NCBI GenBank assembly: GCA_963580455.1
Contig: OY756960.1
Coordinates: 8,990,001-9,054,000 of the forward strand
Source of the DNA: Euonymus europaeus
Taxonomy: Eukaryota > Streptophyta > Magnoliopsida > Celastrales > Celastraceae
Direction: 5' to 3'
DNA length: 64,000 nucleotides
The notes beneath the pieces were generated by a model, which was not told the origin of the DNA, made no database searches, and was given only the letters and a program-made list of their open reading frames with translations. How positions within the stretch are numbered: position 1 is the stretch's first letter; every line of letters begins with the position of its first letter. The position numbers and the translations under genes were made by a program. Positions 25,263 to 37,750 of this stretch are shown here, piece by piece.

Positions 25263-27039
25263 GTGTACACCGAGCAACTTTGATGGTCCGAAGTTGCTCA
25301 ACTCTATTAACGGAGGAGCTTTTAACGGTTTTTATCCATTTTTCATAGAAAGTTGGTGTTTTGGCATCGAAATAATTTAGGAAGCATATACTCTTAAAAT
25401 TTGACATAGAAGAACAATAAAAAGTGTACACCGAGCAACTTCCATGGTCCGAAGTTGCTCAACTCAATCTATGGAGGAGCTTTTAACGGTTTTTATCCAT
25501 TTGTGATAGAAAGTTGGTGTTTCGGCATCGAAATAATCTAGGAAGCTTATATTCGTAAAATTTGACAAAGAAGAACAATAAAATGTGTACACCGAGCAAC
25601 TTTCATGGTCCGAAGTTGCTCAACTCAATCTATGGAGGAGCTTTTAACGGTTTTTATCCATTTGTGATAGAAAGGTGGTGTTTCGGCATCGAAATAATCT
25701 AGGAAGCTTATATTCGTAAAATTTGACATAAAAGAACAATAAAAAGTGTACACCGAGCAACTTCCATGGTCCGAAGTTGCTCAACTCAATCTATGGAGGA
25801 GCTTTTAACGGTTTTTGTCCATTTGGCATAGAAAGTTGGTGTTTTGGCATCGAAATAATCTAGGAAGTTATACTCGTAAAATTTGACAAAGAAGAACAAT
25901 AAAATGTGTACACCGAGCAACTTTGATGGTCTGAAGTTGCTCAACTCTATATACGGAGGAGCTTTTAACGGTTTTTGTCCATTTGTCGTAGAAAGGTAGT
26001 TTTTTGGCATCGAAATAATCTAGGAAGCTTATACTCATAAAATTTTACATAGAAGAAGAATAAAAAGTGTACATCGAGCAACTTTGATGGTCCGAAGTTG
26101 CTCAACTCTATCTATGGAGGAGCTTTTAACGGTTTTTGTCCATTTTTCATAGATATGTGGTGTTTTGGCTTCGAAATAATCTAGGAAGCTTATAATCGTA
26201 AAATTTGGCAAAGAAGAACAATAAAAAATGTACACCGAGCAACTTTCAGGGTCCGAAGTTGCTCAGCTCTATCTATGGAGAAGCTTTTAACGGTTTTTGT
26301 CCATTTGTCATAGAAAGTAGGTGTTTTGGAATTGAAATAATCTAGGAAGCTTATACTCGTAAAATTTGACAAGGAAGAACAATAAAAAATGTACACCGAG
26401 CAACTTTCATGGTCCGAAGTTGCTCAACTCTATCTATGGAGGAGCTTTTAACGGTTTTTGTCCATTTGGCATAGAAAATTGGTGTTTTGGCATCGAAATA
26501 ATCTTGCAAGTTATACTCGTAAAATTTGACGTAGAAGAAAAGTAAAAAGTGTACACCGAGCAACTTTCATGGTCCGAAGTTGCTCAACTCTATCCATGGA
26601 GGAGCTTTTAACGGTTTTTGTCCATTTGGCATAGAAAGTTGGTGTTTTGGCATCGAAATAATCTAGGAAGTTATACTCGTAAAATTTGACAAAGAAGAAC
26701 AATAAAATGTCTACACCGAGCAGCTTTGATGGTCCGAAGTTGCTCAACTCTATATACGGTGGAGCTTTTAACGGTTTTTGTCCATTTGTCGTAGAAAGCT
26801 AGTTTTTTGGCATCGAAATAATCTAGGAAGCTTATACTCATAAAATTTGACATAGAAGAAGAATAAAAAGTGTACATCGAGCAACTTTTATGGTCCGAAG
26901 TTGCTCAACTCTATCTATGGAGGAGCTTTCAACGGTTTTTGTCCATTTTTCATAGATATGTGGTGTTTTGGCATCGAAATAATCTACGAAGCTTATACTC
27001 GTAAAATTTGGCAAAGAAGAACAATAAAAAATGTACACC

Positions 27040-27067
27040 GAGCAACTTTCATGGTCCGAAGTTGCTC
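27040..27067. repeat. Representative 9-bp dyad in a standard monomer
   Basis: GAGCAACTT (27,040-27,048) and its exact reverse complement AAGTTGCTC (27,059-27,067) flank a 10-nt spacer. The same perfect arms recur in most standard monomers at the same place (monomer positions 38-46 and 57-65), so there are several hundred regularly spaced potential hairpins or cruciforms in the window. Monomers of the GTTTCTC type have one arm mismatch, and the diverged cassettes have two or more. Confidence 0.9.
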
Positions 27068-29894
27068 AACTCTATCTATGGAGAAGCTTTTAACGGTTTT
27101 TGTCCATTTGTCATAGAAAGTAGGTGTTTTGGAATCGAAATAATCTAGGAAGCTTATACTCGTAAAATTTGACAAGGAAGAACAATAAAAAATGTACACC
27201 GAGCAACTTTCATGGTCCGAAGTAGCTCAACTCTATCTATGGAGGAACTTTTAACGGTTTTTGTCCATTTGTCATAGAAAGTTGGTGTTTTGGAATCGAA
27301 ATAATCTTGGAAGTTAAACTCGTAAAATTTGACATAGAAGAACAGTAAAAAGTGTACACCGAGCAACTTTCATGGTCCGAAGTTGCTCAACTCTATCCAT
27401 GGAGGAGCTTTTAACGGTTTTTGTCCATTTGGCATAGAAAGTTCTTGTTTTGGCATCGAAATAATCTAGGAAGTTATACTCGTAAAATTTGACAAAGAAG
27501 AACAATAAAATGTGTACACCGAGCAACTTTGATGGTCTGAAGTTGCTCAACTCTATAGACGGTGGAGCTTTTAACGGTTTTTGTCCATTTGTCGTAGAAA
27601 GGTAGTTTTTTGGCATCGAAATAATCTAGGAAGCTTATAATCATAAAATTTGACATAGAAGAAGAATAAAAAGTGTACATCGAGCAACTTTGATGGTCCG
27701 AAGTTGCTCAACTCTATCTATGGAGGAGCTTTTAACGGTTTTTGTCCATTTTTCATAGATATGTGGTGTTTTGGCATCGAAATAATCTAGGAAGCATATA
27801 CTCGTAAAATTTGGCAAAGAAGAACAATAAAAAATGTACACCGAGCAACTTTCATGGTCCGAAGTTGCTCAACTCTATCTATGGAGAAGCTTTTAACGGT
27901 TTTTGTCCATTTGTCATAGAAAGTAGGTGTTTTGGAATCGAAATAATCTAGGAAGCTTATACTCGTAAAATTTGACAAGGAAGAACAATAAAAAATGTAC
28001 ACCGAGCAACTTTCATGGTCCGAAGTTGCTCAACTCTATCTATGGAGGAACTTTTAACGGTTTTTGTCCATTTGTCATAGAAAGTTGGTGTTTTGGAATC
28101 GAAATAATCTTGGAAGTTAAACTCGTAAAATTTGACATAGAAGAACAGTAAAAAGTGTACACCGAGCAACTTTCATGGTCCGAAGTTGCTCAACTCTATC
28201 TATGGAGGAGCTTTTAACGGTTTTTGTCCATTTGGCATAGAAAGTTCTTGTTTTGGCATCGAAATAATCTAGGAAGTTATACTCGTAAAATTTGACAAAG
28301 AAGAACAATAAAATGTGTACACCGAGCAACTTTGATGGTCTGAATTTGCTCAACTCTATAGACGGTGGAGCTTTTAACGGTTTTTGTCCATTTGTCGTAG
28401 AAAGGTAATTTTTTGGCATCGAAATAATCTAGGAAGCTTATACTCATAAAATTTGACATAGAAGAAGAATAAAAAGTGTACATCGAGCAACTTTGATGGT
28501 CCGAAGTTGCTCCACTCTATCTATGGAGGAGCTTTTAACGGTTTTTGTCCATTTTTCATAGATATGTGGTGTTTTGGCATCGAAATAATCTAGGAAGCTT
28601 ATACTCGTAAAATTTGGCAAAGAAGAACAATAAAAAATGTACACCGAGCAACTTTCATGGTCCGAAGTTGCTCAACTCTATCTATGGAGAAGCTTTTAAC
28701 GGTTTTTGTCCATTTGTCATAGAAAGTAGGTGTTTTGGAATCGAAATAATCTAGGAAGCTTATACTCGTAAAATTTGACAAGGAAGAACAATAAAAAATG
28801 TACACCGAGCAACTTTCATGGTCCGAAGTTGCTCAACTCTATCTATGGAGGAGCTTTTAACGGTTTTTGTCCATTTGTCATAGAAAGTAGGTGTTTTGGA
28901 ATCGAAATAATCTAGGAAGCTTATACTCGTAAAATTTGACAAGGAAGAACAATAAAAAATGTACACCGAGCAACTTTCATGGTCCGAAGTTGCTCAACTC
29001 TATCTATGGAGGAACTTTTAACGGTTTTTGTCCATTTGTCATAGAAAGTTGGTGTTTTGGAATCGAAATAATCTTGGAAGTTAAACTCGTAAAATTTGAC
29101 ATAGAAGAACAGTAAAAAGTGTACACCGAGCAACTTTCATGGTCCGAAGTTGCTCAACTCTATCTATGGAGGAGCTTTTAACGGTTTTTGTCCATTTGGC
29201 ATAGAAAGTTCTTGTTTTGGCATCGAAATAATCTAGGAAGTTATACTCGTAAAATTTGACAAAGAAGAACAATAAAATGTGTACACCGAGCAACTTTGAT
29301 GGTCTGAATTTGCTCAACTCTATAGACGGTGGAGCTTTTAACGGTTTTTGTCCATTTGTCGTAGAAAGGTAATTTTTTGGCATCGAAATAATCTAGGAAG
29401 CTTATACTCATAAAATTTGACATAGAAGAAGAATAAAAAGTGTACATCGACCAACTTTGATGGTCCGAAGTTGCTCCACTCTATCTATGGAGGAGCTTTT
29501 AACGGTTTTTGTCCATTTTTCATAGATATGTGGTGTTTTGGCATCGAAATAATCTAGGAAGCTTATACTCATAAAATTTGACAAAGAAGAACAATAAAAA
29601 GTGTACACCGAGCAACTTTCATGGTCCGAAGTTGCTCAACTCTATCTATGGAGATTATTTTAATGGTTTTTGTCCATTTTTCATAGAAAGGTGGTGTTTT
29701 GGCATTGAAGTAATCTACGAAGCCTATACTCGTAAAATTTGACATAGAAGAACAACAAAAAGTGTACACCGAGCAACTTTGATGGTCCGAAGTTTCTCAA
29801 CTCTATCTCTGGAGGAGCTTTTAACGGTTTTTTTTCATTTGTCGTAGAAAGGTGGTGTTTTGGCATCGAAATAATCTAGGAAGCTTATACTCGA

Positions 29895-30212
29895 AAAATT
29901 TGACATAAAAGAACAATAAAAAGTGTATATCGTACAACTTTGATAGTTCGAAATTGCTCAACTCTCTCGATGGAGTTGTTTTTAATAGTTTTGCCGAATT
30001 TCGACTGATATTGTTCTCTTGACAACAAAATAATTTACGAAGCGAATACTAGTAATTTTGGACATAAAGAAACAATAAAAAGTGCATACCGAGCAACTTT
30101 TGTGGTTCGGAATTGCTCAACACTCCTAATGGAGGAGCTTTTATTGGTTTTCATTATTTGTCGTAGAAAGTTGGTGTTTGGGCATCGAAATAATCTAGGA
30201 TGTTATACTCGT
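29895..30212 (+). repeat. Diverged cassette 8 (flavour 1)
   Basis: Flavour 1 with CACTCCTAATGGAGG in D2 and GGATGTTATAC at its end; both changes are shared with 45,300. It has no counterpart in unit 1, where the corresponding nine-monomer stretch is missing. Confidence 0.9.
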
Positions 30213-32140
30213 AAAATTTGACATAGAAGAACAATAAAATGTGTACACCGAGCAACTTTGATGGTCCGAAGTTGCTCAACTCTATCCATGGAGGAGCTTT
30301 TAACGGTTTTTGTCCATTTGGCATATAAAGTTGGTGTTTTGGCATCGAAATAATCTAGGAAGCTTATACTCATAAAATTTGACATAGAAGAAGAATAAAA
30401 AGTGTACATCGAGCAACTTGGATGGTCCGAAGTTGCTCAACTCTATCTATGGAGGAGCTTTTAACGGTTTTTATCCATTTTTCATAGATATGTGGTGTTT
30501 TGGCATCGAAATAATCTAGGAAGCTTATACTCGTAAAATTAGGCAAAGAAGAACAATAAAAAATGTACACCGAGCAACTTTCATGGTCCGAAGTTGCTCA
30601 ACTCTATCTATGGAGAAGCTTTTAACGGTTTTTGTCCATTTGTCATAGAAAGTAGGTGTTTTGGAATCGAAATAATCTAGGAAGCTTATACTCGTAAAAT
30701 TTGACAAGGAAGAACAATAAAAAATGTACACCGAGCAACTTTCATGGTCCGAAGTTGCTCAACTCTATCTATGGAGGAGCTTTTAACGGTTTTTGTCCAT
30801 TTGTCATAGAAAGTTGGTGTTTTGGAATCGAAATAATCTTGGAAGTTAAACTCGTAAAATTTGACATAGAAGAACAGTAAAAAGTGTACACCGAGCAACT
30901 TTCATGGTCCGAAGTTGCTCAACTCTATCTATGGAGGAGCTTTTAACGGTTTTTGTCCATTTGGCATAGAAAGTTCGTGTTTTGGCATCGAAATAATCTA
31001 GGAAGTTATACTCGTAAAATTTGACAAAGAAGAACAATAAAATGTGTACACCGAGCAACTTTGATGGTCTGAATTTGCTCAACTCTATAGACGGTGGAGC
31101 TTTTAACGGTTTTTGTCCATTTGCCGTAGAAAGGTAGTTTTTGGCATCGAAATAATCTAGGAAGCTTATACTCATAAAATTTGACATAGAAGAAGAATAA
31201 AAAGTGTACATCGAGCAACTTTGATGGTCCGAAGTTGCTCCACTCTATCTATGGAGGAGCTTTTAACGGTTTTTGTCCATTTTTCATAGATATGTGGTGT
31301 TTTGGCATCGAAATAATCTAGGAAGCTTATACTCGTAAAATTTGGCAAAGAAGAACAATAAAAAATGTACACCGAGCAACTTTCATGGTCCGAAGTTGCT
31401 CAACTCTATCTATGGAGAAGCTTTTAACGGTTTCTGTCCATTTGTCATAGAAAGTAGGTGTTTTGGAATCGAAATAATCTAGGAAGCTTATACTCGTAAA
31501 ATTTGACAAGGAAGAACAATAAAAAATGTACACCGAGCAACTTTCATGGTCCGAAGTTGCTCAACTCTATCTATGGAGGAGCTTTTAACGGTTTTTGTCC
31601 ATTTGTCATAGAAAGTTGGTGTTTTGGAATCGAAATAATCTAGGAAGTTAAACTCGTAAAATTTTACATAGAAGAACAATAAAAAGTGTACACCGAGCAA
31701 CTTTCATGGTCCGAAGTTGCTCAACTCAATCTATGGAGGAGCTTTTAACGGTTTTTATCCATTTTTCATAGAAAGTTGGTGTTTCGGCATCGAAATAATC
31801 TAGGAAGCTTATACTTGTAAAATTTGACAAAGAAGAACAATAAAAAGTGTACACCGAGCAACTTTCATGGTCCGAAGTTGCTCAACTCTATCTATGGAGA
31901 TTATTTTAATGGTTTTTGTCCATTTTTCATAGAAAGGTGGTGTTTTGGCATTGAAGTAATCTACGAAGCCTATACTCGTAAAATTTGACATAGAAGAACA
32001 ACAAAAAGTGTACACCGAGCAACTTTGATGGTCCGAAGTTTCTCAACTCTATCTCTGGAGGAGCTTTTAACAGTTTTTGTTCATTTGTCGTAGAAAGGTG
32101 GTGTTTTGGCATCGAAATAATCTAGGAAGCTTATACTCGA

Positions 32141-32458
32141 AAAATTTGACATAAAAGAACAATAAAAAGTGTATATCGTACAACTTTGATAGTTCGAAAT
32201 TGCTCAACTCTCTCGATGGAGTTGTTTTTAATAGTTTTGCCGAATTTCGACTGATATTGTTCTCTTGACAACAAAATAATTTACGAAGCGAATACTAGTA
32301 ATTTTGGACATAAAGAAACAATAAAAAGTGCATACCGAGCAACTTTTGTGGTTCGGAATTGCTCAACACTCCTTATGGAGGAGCTTTTATTGGTTTTCAT
32401 TATTTGTCGTAGAAAGTTGGTGTTTGGGCATCGAAATAATCTAGGAAGTTATACTCGT
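32141..32458 (+). repeat. Diverged cassette 9 (flavour 1)
   Basis: Classic flavour 1, the unit 2 equivalent of 11,599 (offset 20,542) and of 47,546 (offset 15,405). The upstream monomer carries TTTTAACAGTTTTTG in all three copies. Confidence 0.9.
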
Positions 32459-34547
32459 AAAATTTGACATAGAAGAACAATAAAATGTGTACACCGAGCA
32501 ACTTTGATGGTCCGAAGTTGCTCAACTCTATCCATGGAGGAGCTTTTTACGGTTTTTGTCCATTTGGCATAGAAAGTTGGTGTTTTGGCATCGAAATAAT
32601 CTAGGAAGTTATACTCGTAAAATTTGACAAAGAAGAACAATAAAATGTCTACACCGAGCAACTTTGATGGTCTGAAGTTGCTCAACTCTATATACGGTGG
32701 AGCTTTTAACGGTTTTTGTCCATTTTTCGTAGAAAGGTAGTTTTTTGGCATCGAAATAATCTAGGAAGCTTATACTCATAAAATTTGACATAGAAGAAGA
32801 ATAAAAAGTGTACATCGAGCAACTTTGATGGTCCGAAGTTGCTCCACTCTATCTATGGAGGAGCTTTTAACGGTTTTTGTCCATTTTTCATAGATATGTG
32901 GTGTTTTGGCATCGAAATAATCTAGGAAGCTTATACTCGTAAAATTTGGCAAAGAAGAACAATAAAAAATGTACACCGAGCAACTTTCATGGTCCGAAGT
33001 TGCTCAACTCTATCTATGGAGAAGCTTTTAACGGTTTTTGTCCATTTGTCATAGAAAGTGGGTGTTTTGGAATCGAAATAATCTAGAAAGCTTATACTCG
33101 TAAAATTTGACAAGGAAGAACAATAAAAAATGTACACCGAGCAACTTTCATGGTCCGAAGTTGCTCAACTCTATCTATGGAGGAGCTTTTAACGGTTTTT
33201 GTCCATTTGTCATAGAAAGTTGGTGTTTTGGAATCGAAATAATCTTGAAAGTTAAACTCGTAAAATTTGACATAGAAGAACAGTAAAAAGTGTACACCGA
33301 GCAACTTTCATGGTCCGAAGTTGCTCAACTCTATCTATGGAGGAGCTTTTAACGGTTTTTGTCCATTTGGCATAGAAAGTTCGTGTTTTGGCATCGAAAT
33401 AATCTAGGAAGTTATACTCGTAAAATTTGACAAAGAAGAACAATAAAATGTGTACACCGAGCAACTTTGATCGTCTGAATTTGCTCAACTCTATAGACGG
33501 TGGAGCTTTTAACGGTTTTTGTCCATTTGTCGTAGAAAGGTAGTTTTTTGGCATCGAAATAATCTAGGAAGCTTATACTCATAAAATTTGACATAGAAGA
33601 AGAATAAAAAGTGTACATCGAGCAACTTTGATGGTCTGAAGTTGCTCCACTCTATCTATGGAGGAACTTTTAACGGTTTTTGTCCATTTTTCATAGATAT
33701 GTGGTGTTTTGGCATCGAAATAATCTAGGAAGCTTATACTCGTAAAATTTGGCAAAGAAGAACAATAAAAAATGTACACCAAGCAACTTTCATGGTCCGA
33801 AGTTGCTCAACTCTATCTATGGAGAAGCTTTTAACGGTTTTTGTCCATTTGTCATAGAAAGTAGGTGTTTTGGAATCGAAATAATCTAGGAAGCTTATAC
33901 TCGTAAAATTTGACAAGGAAGAACAATAAAAAATGTACACCAATCAACTTTCATGGTCCGAAGTTGCTCAACTCTATCTATGGAGGTTCTTTTAACGGTT
34001 TTTGTCCATTTGTCATAGAAAGTTGGTGTTTTGGAATCGAAATAATCTAGGAAGTTAAACTCGTAAAATTTTACATAGAAGAACAATAAAAAGTGTACAC
34101 CGAGCAACTTTCATGGTCCGAAGTTGCTCAACTCAATCTATGGAGGAGCTTTTAACGGTTTTTATCCATTTGTCATAGAAAGTTGGTGTTTCGGCATCGA
34201 AATAATCTAGGAAGCTTATACTCGTAAAATTTGACAAAGAAGAACAATAAAAAGTGTACACCGAGCAACTTTCATGGTCCGAAGTTGCTCAACTCTATCT
34301 ATGGAGATTATTTTAATGGTTTTTGTCCATTGTTCATAGAAAGGTGGTGTTTTGGCATTGAAGTAATCTACGAAGCCTATACTCGTAAAATTTGACATAG
34401 AAGAACAACAAAAAGTGTACACCGAGCAACTTTGATGGTCCGAAGTTTCTCAACTCTATCTCTGGAGGAGCTTTTAACGGTTTTTGTTCATTTGTCGTAG
34501 AAAGGTGGTGTTTTGGCATCGAAATAATCTAGGAAGCTTATACTCGA

Positions 34548-34865
34548 AAAATTTGACATAAAAGAACAATAAAAAGTGTATATCGTACAACTTTGATAGT
34601 TCGAAATTGCTCAGCTCTCTCGATGGAGTTGTTTTTAATAGTTTTGCCGAATTTCGTCTGATATTGTTCTCTTGACAACAAAATAATTTACGAAGCGAAT
34701 ACTAGTAATTTTGGACATAAAGAAACAATAAAAAGTGCATACCGAGCAACTTTTGTGGTTCAGAATTGCTCAACACTCCTTATGGAGGAGCTTTTATTGG
34801 TTTTCATTATTTGTCGTAGAAAGTTGGTGTTTAGCCATCGAAATAATCGAGGAAGTTATACTCGT
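34548..34865 (+). repeat. Diverged cassette 10 (flavour 1, variant)
   Basis: Flavour 1 with private changes TGCTCAGCTC and TTTCGTCTG in D1, and GTGGTTCAGAATTG in D2. The last is shared with 49,953 but not with 14,006. Confidence 0.9.
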
Positions 34866-36471
34866 AAAATTTGACATAGAAGAACAATAAAATGTGTACA
34901 CCGAGCAACTTTGATGGTCCGAAGTTGCTCAACTCTATCCATGGAGGAGCTTTTAACGGTTTTTGTCCATTTGGCATAGAAAGTTGGTGTTTTGGCATCG
35001 AAATAATCTAGGAAGTTATACTCGTAAAATTTGACAAAGAAGAACAATAAAATGTCTACACCGAGCAACTTTGATGGTCTGAAGTTGCTCAACTCTATAT
35101 ACGGTGGAGCTTTTAACGGTTTTTGTCCATTTGTCGTAGAAAGGTAGTTTTTTGGCATCGAAATAATCTAGGAAGCTTATACTCATAAAATTTGACATAG
35201 AAGAAGAATAAAAAGTGTACATCGAGCAACTTTGATGGTCCGAAGTTGCTCAACTCTATCTATGGAGGAGCTTTTAACGGTTTTTGTCCATTTTTCATAG
35301 ATATGTGGTGTTTTGGCATCGAAATAATCTAGGAAGCTTATACTCGTAAAATTTGGCAAAGAAGAACAATAAAAAATGTACACCGAGCAACTTTCATGGT
35401 CCGAAGTTGCTCAACTCTATCTATGGAGAAGCTTTTAACGGTTTTTGTCCATTTGTCATAGAAAGTAGGTGTTTTGGAATCGAAATAATCTAGGAAGCTT
35501 ATACTCGTAAAATTTGACAAGGAAGAACAATAAAAAATGTACACCGAGCAACTTTCATGGTCCGAAGTTGCTCAACTCTATCTATGGAGGAGCTTTTAAC
35601 GGTTTTTGTCCATTTGTCATAGAAAGTTGGTGTTTTGGAATCGAAATAATCTTGGAAGTTAAACTCGTAAAATTTGACATATAAGAACAGTAAAAAGTGT
35701 ACACCGAGCAACTTTCAAGGTCCGAAGTTGCTCAACTCTATCTATGGAGGAGCTTTTAACGGTTTTTGTCCATTTGGCATAGAAAGTAGGTGTTTTGGCA
35801 TCGAAATAATCTAGGAAGTTATACTCGTAAAATTTGACAAAGAAGAACAATAAAATGTGTACACCGAGCAACTTTGATGGTCTGAAGTTACTCAACTCTA
35901 TCTATAGAGGAGCTTTTAACGGTTTTTGTCCATTTGTCATAGAAAGTTGGTGTTTTGGAATCGAAATAATCTAGGAAGTTAAACTCGTAAAATTTTACAT
36001 AGAAGAACAATAAAAAGTGTACACCGAGCAACTTTCATGGTCCGAAGTTGCTCAACTCAATCTATGGAGGAGCTTTTAACGGTTTTTATCCATTTGTCAT
36101 AGAAAGTTGGTGTTTCGGTATCGAAATAATCTAGGAAGCTTAAACTCGTAAAATTTGACAAAGAAGAACAATAAAAAGTGTACACCGAGCAACTTTCATG
36201 GTCCGAAGTTGCTCAACTCTATCTATGGAGATTATTTTAATGGTTTTTGTCCATTGTTCATAGAAAGGTGGTGTTTTGGCATTGAAGTAATCTACGAAGC
36301 CTATACTCGTAAAATTTGACATAGAAGAACAACAAAAAGTGTACACCGAGCAACTTTGATGGTCCGAAGTTTCTCAACTCTATCTCTGGAGGAGCTTTTA
36401 ACGGTTTTTGTTCATTTGTCGTAGAAAGGTGGTGTTTTGGCATCGAAATAATCTAGGAAGCTTATACTCGA

Positions 36472-36789
36472 AAAATTTGACATAAAAGAACAATAAAAAG
36501 TGTATATCGTACAACTTTGATAGTTCGAAATTGCTCAACTCTCTCGATGGAGTTGTTTTTAATAGTTTTGCCGAATTTCGACTGATATTGTTCTCTTGAC
36601 AACAAAATAATTTACGAAGCGAATACTAGTAATTTTGGACATAAAGAAACAATAAAAAGTGCATACCGAGCAACTTTTGTGGTTCGGAATTGCTCAACAC
36701 TCCTTATGGAGGAGCTTTTATTGGTTTTCATTATTTGTCGTAGAAAGTTGGTGTTTGGGCATCGAAATAATCTAGGAAGTTATACTCGT
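36472..36789 (+). repeat. Diverged cassette 11 (flavour 1)
   Basis: Classic flavour 1, equivalent to 15,930 and 51,877. It is followed by a monomer with GACAAAGAAG where the equivalents read GACATAGAAG. Confidence 0.9.
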
Positions 36790-37433
36790 AAAATTTGACA
36801 AAGAAGAACAATAAAATGTGTACACCGAGCAACTTTGATGGTCCGAAGTTGCTCAACTCTATCAACGGAGGAGCTTTTAACGGTTTTTGTCCGTTTTTCA
36901 TAGAAAGTTGGTGTTTTGGCATCGAAATAATCTAGGAAGCTTATACTCTTAAAATTTGACATAGAAGAACAATAAAAAGTGTACACCGAGCAACTTCCAT
37001 GGTCCGAAGTTGCTCAACTCAATCTATGGAGGAGCTTTTAATGGTTTTTATCCATTTGTGATAGAAAGTTGGTGTTTCGGCATCGAAATAATCTAGGAAG
37101 CTTATACTCGTAAAATTTGACAAAGAAGAACAATAAAAAGTGTACATCGAGCAACTTTCATGGTCCGAAGTTGCTCAACTCTATCTATGGAGATTATTTT
37201 ATTGGTTTTTGTCCATTTTTCATAGAAAGGTGGTGTTTTGGCATTGAAGTAATCTACGAAGCCTATACTCGTAAAATTTGACATAGAAGAACAACAAAAA
37301 GTTTATACCGAGCAACTTTGATGGTCCGAAGTTTCTCAAATCTATCTATGGAGGAGCTTTTAACGGTTTTTGTTCATTTGTCATAGAAAGGTGGTGTTTT
37401 GGCATCGAAATAATCGAGGAAGCTTATACTCAA

Positions 37434-37750
37434 AAAATTTGACATAGAATAACAATAAAAAGTGTATATCGTGCGACTTTGATGGTTCGAAATTGCTCCA
37501 CTCTCTCGATTGAGTTGTTTTTAGTAGTTTTGCCGAATTTAGACCGATATTGTTGTCTTGCAACAAAACAATTTTCAAAGCGAATACTTGTAATTTTGGA
37601 CATAAAGAAACAATAAAAAGTGCGTACCGAGCAACTTTCGTGGTTCGGAGTTGCTCCACTCTCCTTATGGAGGAGCTTTTATAGATTTTCATTATTTGTC
37701 GTAGAAAGTTGGTGTTTTGGCATAGAAATAATCTAGGAAGTTATACTCGT
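37434..37750 (+). repeat. Diverged cassette 12 (flavour 2)
   Basis: Flavour 2, with TTGCTCCACTCTCTCG in D1 (the unit 1 copy has TTGCTCAACTC). This change is shared with 52,839 and 55,082, linking those copies to unit 2. Confidence 0.9.
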
